From Cyanobacteria bacterium UBA947 (GTDB lineage: Bacteria; Cyanobacteriota; Vampirovibrionia; Gastranaerophilales; Gastranaerophilaceae), in contig DBCX01000056.1 of assembly GCA_002293275.1 (NCBI GenBank), forward strand, positions 16,352 to 41,827: a stretch of DNA of 25,476 nucleotides, in the 5' to 3' direction. Below, one piece after another: positions 6,361 through 12,757 of this stretch (the stretch's first letter is position 1; every line of letters starts with the position of its first letter). Made by a program: the position numbers and the translations under genes. The notes below the pieces were generated by a model. That model did no database searches, was not told the DNA's origin, and saw nothing but the letters and a program-made list of their open reading frames with translations.

Positions 6361-7935
6361 TTGCAGCAAGCCATTGACTACATAAAACAAGCCTTTGAGC
6401 TTAAATCCAACAACTGCTACAAACAGGCAATTGAGCTGCTGTACAAGGCGCTTGAACTTGAAAGCGACAACGTGGAGATTTTCGCGCAGCTTGGCGAGCT
6501 ATACTATCTTTTGGACAACCGTGAGCGCGCGCAGCATTACCTGAAAAAAGCGCTTGACAAAAATCCGAACCAGGTTGAGAGCCTGCAAATTTTAAGAGAT
6601 ATTTACCACGAAAAAAAAGAATACGACAAGGCGCTAATCTACGCGTGCAGCGCATACGAGCTCAACAACTCCAACTCAAACCTTGCTGCGTTAATCCAAA
6701 TCCTTTCAAAACTATCGCGGCTTGACGAGATAAAAAAACTCGCGGCGCAGCGGCGCGACGAGGCGGCCTACGAGTACGCGCGGGCGCTGTACGAGCATTC
6801 GGAGTTTTCAAAAGCGCAGCAGGTCTTGATTGCGGCACCGCAGACACCCGAGGTGCTTTTGCTGCTCGGCAGAATAAATTTTGACGGCGGCAAATTTGAC
6901 TCCGCACGTCAGGTGTTTGAAAAATTAACCCCCGACACGGACAACCCTGCCACCAACGCGCAAATCCTTAACTACAAGGGGCTTTTCGCGCTGGAGGATA
7001 TGAATTTTATAGAGGCAATCACATTGTTTTCAAAAGCAACCGTGCAAGACGGCAGTGCTGCGGTTTATTTTTACAATCTGGGCAACGCATATTTTTATAA
7101 CGGCTGGCTGGATGAGGCGTCAAAAACATATTTAAAAGCGGTATGTATGGAGCCGGAAAACACAGGGTATCGCTACTCGCTGGCGTATTTATACTACGAG
7201 AGCGCAATGTTTGAGCGCGCACAAAACGAGGTGGACTACATACTCTCGCTGGAGCCAAACCACCCGGCAGCGATTGTTTTGAACGCGCTTTTAAAACTGC
7301 AAAACAAAGATTTTCTCGGCGCAAAATCCGACCTTGAAGCAAACATCGCGCGCGGCGTTGAGGATGATTTTACGCTCGTGTCGCTTGTCAAGGTCTACGC
7401 GGAACTCGGGTTGTTTGACAAAGCACAGTCCGTTATGCAAGAGTTAATCAAACGCAACCCCGATAACACAGGGCTAAAATGCGACCTTGCGCAAATCTAC
7501 ATCCGCGAAAAAAATTATGAAAAGGCGCTTGAGATTGTGAAGAAGGTTATAAAAAGTGATGAGAATTTTATTGCGGCCTACATAATAGCGGCCGATGCCG
7601 CGCTGAAACTTGACAAGAGCGATGACGCAAAAACCTACGCGCAAAAGGCAATTTCGCTTGATATGAACTATGCACCGGGGTATTATTATCTGGCGCTGGT
7701 GCGCCAGACGCAGCGCGATTTTGAAGAGGCGCTTGAGTGCATGCAGCGCGCAATCACAAACGATCCGGGCAACGCAAAGTACTACGCGAAAATGTCCGAG
7801 CTTTACAAAGGTGCCAACGATTTTAAAACAGCGCTGGAATATATCAAGGAGGCCGTCACCATTGACGAAGACTGCGCGCAGTACAAAAGTTTGTACAGCG
7901 AGCTTGCCGGTTTAAACCGCAGCATCAAAACTTAG
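6361..7935 (+). CDS. Tetratricopeptide-repeat protein (524 aa)
   Basis: It consists almost entirely of TPR units from residue 1, for example AIDYIKQAFELKSNNCYKQA, AQHYLKKALDKNPNQVESL, ASKTYLKAVCMEPENTGYRY and ALECMQRAITNDPGNAKYY. Such 34-residue helical hairpins form protein-interaction scaffolds. There is no signal peptide or membrane segment, so it is probably cytoplasmic. The start is TTG, one base after the stop of the DivIC/FtsB-like gene, with AAGGAA inside that gene as ribosome binding site; the first TPR begins immediately, and no later ATG keeps it. Location suggests a role with the division protein, by context only. The final 11 bases overlap the convergent gene ending at 7925. Confidence 0.85.
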   Translation: MQQAIDYIKQAFELKSNNCYKQAIELLYKALELESDNVEIFAQLGELYYLLDNRERAQHYLKKALDKNPNQVESLQILRDIYHEKKEYDKALIYACSAYELNNSNSNLAALIQILSKLSRLDEIKKLAAQRRDEAAYEYARALYEHSEFSKAQQVLIAAPQTPEVLLLLGRINFDGGKFDSARQVFEKLTPDTDNPATNAQILNYKGLFALEDMNFIEAITLFSKATVQDGSAAVYFYNLGNAYFYNGWLDEASKTYLKAVCMEPENTGYRYSLAYLYYESAMFERAQNEVDYILSLEPNHPAAIVLNALLKLQNKDFLGAKSDLEANIARGVEDDFTLVSLVKVYAELGLFDKAQSVMQELIKRNPDNTGLKCDLAQIYIREKNYEKALEIVKKVIKSDENFIAAYIIAADAALKLDKSDDAKTYAQKAISLDMNYAPGYYYLALVRQTQRDFEEALECMQRAITNDPGNAKYYAKMSELYKGANDFKTALEYIKEAVTIDEDCAQYKSLYSELAGLNRSIKT

Positions 7936-8839
7936 GTTTCGGTATAGTCAGGTCGTCAATTAGTATGATGGAGATTTCTTCACCCTCAGCTGCGACAAAG
8001 TTAACGCCCGGACCTGCAACGCTGTAGACCAGCCCTATACCGGTGCCGACTGCAGCACCTGCGGCAACCGAGCCAAATCCCGCACCGGCCAGTGCACCTG
8101 CACCTGCTGCTATGGCTGTTACTCTTGCGCCGCGCGCCCAGTTTTTAGAGGCGCCTTCTTTTAGCGCGTACCCGGCATAAAACGGTCTTGCGACCACAGG
8201 CAGCTCCTGGTTAAGAAAATTCACTTTGTCAAACTGAATCATCAGCTGCGCGTTGTGGTTCAATTTTCTTGTTTTCTTGACATCAATAACCGTTGCATAG
8301 AACGGTGTTTGCGCAGGCAGCAGCTGCGTCCCGTTTGTTGTTACAATCGCATCCTGGTTGATAAAAGTGATTACATCACCTTTTTTGTGTTTTCTGGACG
8401 CAAATTTTTCGGCAAAGCTCACCTTGATGACACTGCCTTTTGTTATGACATATTTTGATTCATAAATGTGGACAACATCGCTTGGGGAGTACTCGGGAAT
8501 ATCAAGGTTCTCGGTCGCGATAACGTTTTCTTCTATCTGCGCTTGAAACATTTGCCCGCCTTCGGCCTCGCGTTTCAGAATTTCTCTTGCTTTTTCAATA
8601 GTTAGGGCATCGTCGTCAACGGCAGGTTCTTGCTGCGCCGGTTGTTCGGCAGTTTGTTCGGCAGCAGGGGCTGCATCTTGCGCTGAGGTTTCGGTTTGCG
8701 CCGGAACTTCCGCGGCAGGGGTTTCAATTTGCGCCGCCGGTTGTGAGGCCGATTGCGCCGCATCAGGCGCTGCGTCCGCAGCAAACCCGGCAGGTGCACA
8801 CAACGACACCATAAGACCAAGTGCAATAATTTTTTTCAT
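7925..8839 (-). CDS. Secreted protein with Ala/Gln/Glu-rich linker and glycine zipper
   Basis: A 304-residue protein when started at the ATG 8839, which gives a perfect signal peptide (MKKIIALGLMVSLCAPAGFA, cleavage near 20). Residues 21-75 are an Ala/Gln/Glu/Pro low-complexity linker. A mixed alpha/beta region follows (about 76-240; KGDVITFINQDAIV, TPFYATVIDVKKTRKL), then a glycine-zipper-like hydrophobic stretch (about 245-280; AGAGALAGAGFG), which could insert in or span a membrane. The frame stays open upstream to 8926, but that extension would bury the signal peptide and is instead covered by a 22-codon reading frame in another phase. It is probably an envelope protein; family not recognised. 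Its end overlaps the TPR gene convergently by 11 bp. Confidence 0.82.
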   Translation of the reverse strand: MKKIIALGLMVSLCAPAGFAADAAPDAAQSASQPAAQIETPAAEVPAQTETSAQDAAPAAEQTAEQPAQQEPAVDDDALTIEKAREILKREAEGGQMFQAQIEENVIATENLDIPEYSPSDVVHIYESKYVITKGSVIKVSFAEKFASRKHKKGDVITFINQDAIVTTNGTQLLPAQTPFYATVIDVKKTRKLNHNAQLMIQFDKVNFLNQELPVVARPFYAGYALKEGASKNWARGARVTAIAAGAGALAGAGFGSVAAGAAVGTGIGLVYSVAGPGVNFVAAEGEEISIILIDDLTIPKPKF

Positions 8840-8844
8840 AAGCC

Positions 8845-8913
8845 TCACTTCGCTCGCTTTTGACGCATTCGCTCGCAAATTTGTATGCAAGCCTCCAAAT
8901 TTATCTCGCCCAT
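8845..8913 (-). CDS. Possible 22-codon leader peptide upstream of the secreted protein
   Basis: ATG at 8913, 22 codons beginning MGEINLEACIQICERMRQ and ending KRAK, TGA at 8847-8845, five bases before the ATG of the secreted protein. GAGGTG lies about 10 bases upstream of this ATG and an extended -10 TGCTACTAT lies further up. GTGAGG across the stop could re-initiate ribosomes on the main gene, so this may be a coupling leader peptide. Two direct GCGAGCGAA copies lie within it. An alternative start at 8920 would instead extend the main protein. Confidence 0.4.
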   Translation of the reverse strand: MGEINLEACIQICERMRQKRAK

Positions 8914-8939
8914 TTATCATAAACACCTCTTTTTAATAC

Positions 8940-8948
8940 ATAGTAGCA
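8940..8948 (-). promoter_or_regulatory. Extended -10 for the secreted protein gene
   Basis: TGCTACTAT on the minus strand (hexamer 8945-8940) lies upstream of an AAGAGGTG ribosome binding site, giving a transcript with a leader of about 95 bases before the ATG at 8839. Confidence 0.5.
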
Positions 8949-8952
8949 CATT

Positions 8953-9816
8953 TTACTTCAACGCGTCAAGGTCTTGGCGAATTTCATCGGCTTTGCGCTG
9001 GATTTTGTTATAGAATTGGGAGTTGATTTCGCCACCGATAAGGATTAGCAGCGATGTGTAGTAGAGCCAGACCATCAGGACGGCGAACGCACCGATTGTC
9101 CCGTAAACAAGGTTGTATGTGTGCAGGTTGTTGACATATATTGAGAACCCCCACGAGCCGGCGAGCCAAAAAACGCAAAAGAAAATCGCCCCGGGGACCG
9201 CGCTTTTGCGCTTGAACCTGTCTTTGCCTTTGAGGTTTGGCAAAACGTAGTAGCACAAAAACGCCATCAAAAACAACGCCGCAAACGCACACGGCCAGCG
9301 CAGCGTCAACAGCCAAATCGCAGCGGTATCGCTCAAATGCGCGTATGTCATAAGCAGCCTTATAATCACGCGCCCGAAGACAATCAGGTTTATGCTCAAA
9401 AACAAAACAAACGTGTTAACGCACAGCATCAAAAACGCCATAATACGTGTGTGGAGCAGGTTTCGGGTTTCTTCAACTTTGTATGCGCGGTTCAACCCTT
9501 TGAGCACAACGGCCATCGCGTTTGTTGAGAGCAGTATCGTCACAACAACCCCGATTATCGCAAAAATCCCGCCTTTGTCAAAGATAATAACTTCCGACAG
9601 CACCGCCAAAATCAGCTCCATCGCTTGCTCTGGCATAAATACGGTGAGGAATTTCAAGACCGATAAGATAAATGATTTGTCGCCAAACCAGCCGAACATC
9701 GCCATCAAAAACAGCATAAACGGGAAGATCCCAAGCACCATCCAGAACCCCATTTCCGCCGCCATTCCGTAAAAATCATCTTGAATGATTGAGCGGATTA
9801 ATTTCCTGATTCCCAT
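8953..9816 (-). CDS. yihY: YihY/BrkB-family inner membrane protein
   Basis: A 287-residue polytopic protein with about six hydrophobic segments (around 22-45, 80-105, 127-150, 165-195, 210-230, 240-265). Family signatures include GMAAEMGFWMVLGIFPFMLF near the N-terminus, YKVEETRN and the C-terminal LYYTSLLILIGGEINSQF. This family was once called ribonuclease BN; that activity belongs to another protein and the YihY role is not settled, possibly envelope transport. It follows the nrnA-like gene by 13 bases on the same strand with no clear Shine-Dalgarno, so expression from the nrnA transcript is likely. Confidence 0.9.
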   Translation of the reverse strand: MGIRKLIRSIIQDDFYGMAAEMGFWMVLGIFPFMLFLMAMFGWFGDKSFILSVLKFLTVFMPEQAMELILAVLSEVIIFDKGGIFAIIGVVVTILLSTNAMAVVLKGLNRAYKVEETRNLLHTRIMAFLMLCVNTFVLFLSINLIVFGRVIIRLLMTYAHLSDTAAIWLLTLRWPCAFAALFLMAFLCYYVLPNLKGKDRFKRKSAVPGAIFFCVFWLAGSWGFSIYVNNLHTYNLVYGTIGAFAVLMVWLYYTSLLILIGGEINSQFYNKIQRKADEIRQDLDALK

Positions 9817-9829
9817 CCAGAGCGTTTTT

Positions 9830-10762
9830 CTAACCAGTTTTAATCACCTCCGATATTTTTTGCGCGGCAGTATCGGGTTTTGCGTTAATTATGCAGCCGG
9901 CCGCAAATTTGTGGCCGCCGCCGCCGAACTTGCCGCAAATCGCAGCCGCATCGGCAATTTTTGTGCGCATAGAAACTTTCGCGCCGCCGTTTTTCGTCTC
10001 CTTAACGACAAAAGCCGTGTTCACGGATTTTATCGCGCGGAGCTTTTCGGTCAGGCCTTCCATCGCATCGTCGCCCACGCCGAATTTTTCCATATCTTTT
10101 CTGTACACAATAATATGTGCGCAATCGCCCTCAAAAACCGCCTTACTCACACACGCGGCCTGAAAAAGCACGATTTCTTTTGTGTCGCTTTCGTAGACTT
10201 TGCGGTAGGTATCGGAGACGTCAACGCCTGTTTCAACAAGCTTTGCGGCCCATTGATGCGTCGCGGGGGTCGTGTTGTCAAACCTGAACGAGCCTGTGTC
10301 GGTCAAAATCCCCACGTAAAAACACAATGCGGCGTCAGGGGTCATCTGCCACCCTTGCGTCATATCAAGAATAACCTCGCACGCGGAGCTTGCGGCCGGG
10401 TCGTTTATATTTGTGTCGGCAAAATTGTCGTTTGTTTTGTGGTGGTCAATATTTATTGTGGCGGCGGCTTTTTCAAAGAAAATTTTCGCATCGCCAATGC
10501 GCTCTAACGAAGCCACATCAACTGTTATGACCAAATCATAGACACGCGATTTATCAAATGTGTCGGCCTGGCGCACCTTGTCAATATTTGGCAAAAACCC
10601 GTAGACCGCGGGGATTTTTGAGACGGCCATCATGTCGGGGCGTTTTTTCAAATTTGTTCCAATAAGGCTTGACAGCCCGCACATTGCGCCGAGCGTGTCG
10701 CCGTCGGGGTTTATGTGGGAAATTATTAATATATTTTTGGCCGACTTGATTAAATTTTTCAT
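9830..10762 (-). CDS. nrnA: DHH/DHHA1 phosphoesterase, NrnA-like (nanoRNase / pAp phosphatase)
   Basis: A 310-residue protein with the DHH-family metal ligands: His16, Asp20 and Asp22 in SHINPDGD, Asp82 in TVDVA, Asp106-His107-His108 in NIDHHKTN, and Asp155 in LTDTGSF. The DHHA1 substrate-binding motif GGGGHKFAAGC is at 280-290. NrnA degrades 2-5-nt RNA and dephosphorylates pAp; length and motif order match. It lacks the CBS or poly(A)-polymerase parts of larger DHH proteins. The ATG is 14 bp from the divergent dciA ATG, with TGCTATAAT ending 6 bases upstream of it, so a leaderless mRNA is expected. YihY follows in the same direction. Confidence 0.93.
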   Translation of the reverse strand: MKNLIKSAKNILIISHINPDGDTLGAMCGLSSLIGTNLKKRPDMMAVSKIPAVYGFLPNIDKVRQADTFDKSRVYDLVITVDVASLERIGDAKIFFEKAAATINIDHHKTNDNFADTNINDPAASSACEVILDMTQGWQMTPDAALCFYVGILTDTGSFRFDNTTPATHQWAAKLVETGVDVSDTYRKVYESDTKEIVLFQAACVSKAVFEGDCAHIIVYRKDMEKFGVGDDAMEGLTEKLRAIKSVNTAFVVKETKNGGAKVSMRTKIADAAAICGKFGGGGHKFAAGCIINAKPDTAAQKISEVIKTG

Positions 10763-10779
10763 TGTATAATTATAGCATG
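10760..10779. promoter_or_regulatory. 20-bp bidirectional leaderless promoter, nrnA and dciA
   Basis: CATTGTATAATTATAGCATG holds both start codons. Its centre TATAATTATA (10765-10774) is a perfect palindrome giving consensus TATAAT on each strand (10765-10770 plus; 10774-10769 minus), each ending 6 bases before its start codon. The minus promoter has TGC ahead of the hexamer; the plus one has TTG instead of TGn. Confidence 0.82.
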
Positions 10780-11106
10780 AAGAAAGCCATCTACACGGAT
10801 TTTGTGCAAAGCAGCGAGTTGATTGAGCAGCTAATGGGTCAAAAGGAGTTTAAAAAAGCTGTGACGCGCAGCAATTTGTGCAAGTTTTGGGGTAAAATTG
10901 TCGGGAGCAAGTTTGCCGAAAAATCCAAACCGTACGGGATGGGCGCAAACGCGGTGATGATAATAGCGTGCGAGAACGCGGCCGTTGCGCAGGAATTACA
11001 GCTAAAAAAGTTTCAGCTGCTGGAGAAGTTTCAGCCGTATTTGCAGTCGCTAAAAATGAGCGTGAAGGATTTGCGCTTTGACGCAAAAAAATGGCAAGCC
11101 GGCTGA
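10777..11106 (+). CDS. dciA: DUF721 protein, probable DciA replicative helicase loader
   Basis: A 109-residue protein with the DUF721 pattern: FWGKIVGSKFAEKSKPYGM (37-55), a hydrophobic strand with NAVMIIACENAAVAQELQL, then LLEKFQPYLQ and VKDLRF. DUF721/DciA is the ancestral DnaB loader in bacteria without DnaC/DnaI, and cyanobacteria use it. The open frame extends upstream to 10762, but the ATG 10777 is chosen because TATAAT ends 6 bases before it and the extension crosses the divergent start. A CCGGC-TGA-GCCGG hairpin encloses the stop codon without a following T run. Confidence 0.85.
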   Translation: MKKAIYTDFVQSSELIEQLMGQKEFKKAVTRSNLCKFWGKIVGSKFAEKSKPYGMGANAVMIIACENAAVAQELQLKKFQLLEKFQPYLQSLKMSVKDLRFDAKKWQAG

Positions 11107-11140
11107 GCCGGTTCTGGGTAGGTTGTCTCGTTAATTGCAT

Positions 11141-11302
11141 TCAACTCTTGCGCGGGAGTTTTTTAATTTTCAAGCCGTCGGGTTCAATTTCAAGGCTCAC
11201 CTTATCCAAAACAGGATTGATGTTGAGCACCGCAAGAACGCTCTTTGGGATAACAATTGACCAACTATTTCCGTTTGCTGCAAATTTTTTCTCTAACGCC
11301 AT
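11141..11302 (-). CDS. AbrB/MazE-like (SpoVT-AbrB) DNA-binding protein
   Basis: A 53-residue protein beginning MALEKKFAANGNSWSIVIPK, followed by SVLAVLNI and VSLEIEPDGLKIKKL. This is the swapped-hairpin AbrB fold of MazE antitoxins and small transition-state regulators. The start at 11302 is fixed by TGTTATAAT ending 6 bases upstream; an open extension to 11332 reads through that promoter and is rejected. No MazF-like or PIN toxin frame is adjacent, so it may be a solitary regulator acting on itself and the divergent 58-aa gene. Confidence 0.82.
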   Translation of the reverse strand: MALEKKFAANGNSWSIVIPKSVLAVLNINPVLDKVSLEIEPDGLKIKKLPRKS

Positions 11303-11308
11303 AACGGC

Positions 11309-11317
11309 ATTATAACA
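11309..11317 (-). promoter_or_regulatory. Leaderless extended -10 of the AbrB-like gene
   Basis: TGTTATAAT on the minus strand, hexamer 11314-11309, followed by GCCGTT and the ATG at 11302. It has both TGn and a perfect consensus hexamer, one of the clearest examples of the 6-base arrangement. Confidence 0.75.
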
Positions 11318-11376
11318 TTTAATGCTTGACATTTGTAATGACTTGTGTAATTATATTGTAATTACTAGGAGGGAAA

Positions 11377-11553
11377 ATGATAACCAAAGACGAGCTTGAC
11401 CAAGTTGAAGAGTCTGCGTACAGAATTAAAAGTCTTGTCAGGACTATGATTTACCTCAACAAAGAGATCTACGACGAGTACACAATTGAGTGCAACTGCG
11501 CAATCCTGGACTACCTCCTGCCCGAGATTGAAAAAATCACCGATATGTTCTAA
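11377..11553 (+). CDS. Small acidic protein (58 aa), function unknown
   Basis: ATG at 11377 with a near-perfect AGGAGGG ribosome binding site about 5 bases upstream; 58 codons to TAA at 11551-11553. The protein begins MITKDELDQVEESAYRIKSL, is acidic and helical, and ends LLPEIEKITDMF. I do not recognise it. A TTGACA-like -35 lies at 11326-11331; the -10 is uncertain in the AT-rich 11348-11358. It is divergent from the AbrB-like gene (74 bp between starts), and its stop lies 2 bases from the stop of the convergent 386-aa gene. The small-protein-plus-regulator layout parallels the 48-aa/XRE pair. Confidence 0.72.
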   Translation: MITKDELDQVEESAYRIKSLVRTMIYLNKEIYDEYTIECNCAILDYLLPEIEKITDMF

Positions 11554-11555
11554 TT

Positions 11556-12716
11556 TCACACATAATATTTAGGGTCTGAACTCATTAATGCACCCCAAAG
11601 TTCCCAATTGTTTCCCATCTGGTCGCCGCCTGAACCGTTGCCGCTGCTGAAATACTTTTCATTCGCCGTATTCTCCGGCTCTAATAAAAACGATTTTCTT
11701 ATAATGTCTTTGACAATGCTAAATTTCTCATCGTCGCTGTATCCGTTAAAATCCTGTGCAAGCGGCACCCTTTCGGTCAATTTATTTTTGACATTATTTT
11801 GCAGCCCACCTTGTTTTATTATATTGCTGTATTTATAAAGCACAGAATTTTCAATCCGGCTTAAGGTTTCCTCGTCAAAATTATTTGCTAAAATCTTGCC
11901 GTCTTTTATAAGCTCCACAAACATACCTGTCTTATAGGCCTTCTCTTTTTCCTGCGCAGGCAAAATAGCGTTTGCTATTCGTATATTAAACTCCGCTGAT
12001 TTGATAAAATCATTGGAATTATCAAAAAGATTTTCTTTAAACCTTTCCAAATCCGCACCGCTAAAATCTAACTTTTTAAACGTTTCATCAACAAGTTCCA
12101 ATCCTTCTTTTATGTAATCAAGAGTGAGCACCTCAGGCAGCGAGCCCGCGTGTGTGCTGAGCACCCGCTGATTAATATTATCTTTGAGCTTCCATCTAAT
12201 ATCCCCTGCAAACCACCAAGGCTTTTCTCCTTGCGGATTTATAATATAAAAAAGAGCGTCCGGGTCACTACCCGGAAAAGCCATCTGCCGCCCTAACGAT
12301 GAATTCCTGTCACGCCCGATAAACAAAACATCAAAACCTTCTTGCCCGCTCAACTTGTATATAGCGCCGGTTATTTCTTTATCCATACGCGCGGCAACCT
12401 TTGCAAAGTCCGGAAAACCGGTCATTTTGCAAAAATCGTCCACAAACTCTCGTTTTTCAAAATATGATAAATTATCAAGAGCCCTCAATTTGTGCGCCGC
12501 AGGGTTTGGAACAAACCTGCTTTCTTGTTCGATTTCGGCGTTTTCATATTTAATATTCTCAAAAAAAGCATTTACATCAAACCCTTTAAACGCCGGATAA
12601 TAAGCGTTTGGCAGTTTATTAATTACCGGCCGTTGGCTGATACAATCAAAATTTCTTGCATCGCAACGGCGGTTATCAACACGGGCATAATTTAAACTAA
12701 CGGGTACGATTCTCAT
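11556..12716 (-). CDS. Hypothetical protein (386 aa) with 'PAFKG' N-terminus
   Basis: There is no signal peptide. The first 45 residues look disordered and end YYPAFKG, a short motif I associate, from memory only, with lineage-specific hypothetical proteins of Gastranaerophilales-like bacteria. A segment with FIGRDRNSSLGRQMAFPGSD followed by PDALFYIINP recalls the GS...DxD core of nucleotidyltransferase folds, but this is a weak resemblance. The C-terminal region is helical and charged (LERFKENLFDNSNDFIKSAE) and ends in a Gly/Asn-rich patch (SSGNGSGGDQMGNNWELWG). It is more AT-rich than its neighbours. No clear Shine-Dalgarno is visible; TTTAAT ends 6 bases before the ATG, a poor -10. It converges on the 58-aa gene with a 2-base gap. 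Confidence 0.75.
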   Translation of the reverse strand: MRIVPVSLNYARVDNRRCDARNFDCISQRPVINKLPNAYYPAFKGFDVNAFFENIKYENAEIEQESRFVPNPAAHKLRALDNLSYFEKREFVDDFCKMTGFPDFAKVAARMDKEITGAIYKLSGQEGFDVLFIGRDRNSSLGRQMAFPGSDPDALFYIINPQGEKPWWFAGDIRWKLKDNINQRVLSTHAGSLPEVLTLDYIKEGLELVDETFKKLDFSGADLERFKENLFDNSNDFIKSAEFNIRIANAILPAQEKEKAYKTGMFVELIKDGKILANNFDEETLSRIENSVLYKYSNIIKQGGLQNNVKNKLTERVPLAQDFNGYSDDEKFSIVKDIIRKSFLLEPENTANEKYFSSGNGSGGDQMGNNWELWGALMSSDPKYYV

Positions 12717-12757
12717 ATAAAAATTAAAACCGCTAAATATAAAATTTGCTAAAAATT

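Noticed and set aside
8953..9816. Ribonuclease BN
   Set aside because: The YihY family carried this name historically, but the sequence is a polytopic membrane protein with no nuclease motif.
9785..10507. A 240-codon plus-strand frame opposite nrnA and yihY
   Set aside because: NrnA has every DHH motif on the minus strand; the plus frame has no recognisable feature.
11099..11111. Intrinsic terminator at the end of dciA
   Set aside because: CCGGC-TGA-GCCGG can form a 5-bp stem, but the loop is only the stop codon and no T run follows.
11141..11553. MazEF-type toxin-antitoxin module
   Set aside because: The AbrB/MazE-like protein is clear, but the neighbour is a 58-aa acidic helical protein in divergent orientation, not a MazF fold.
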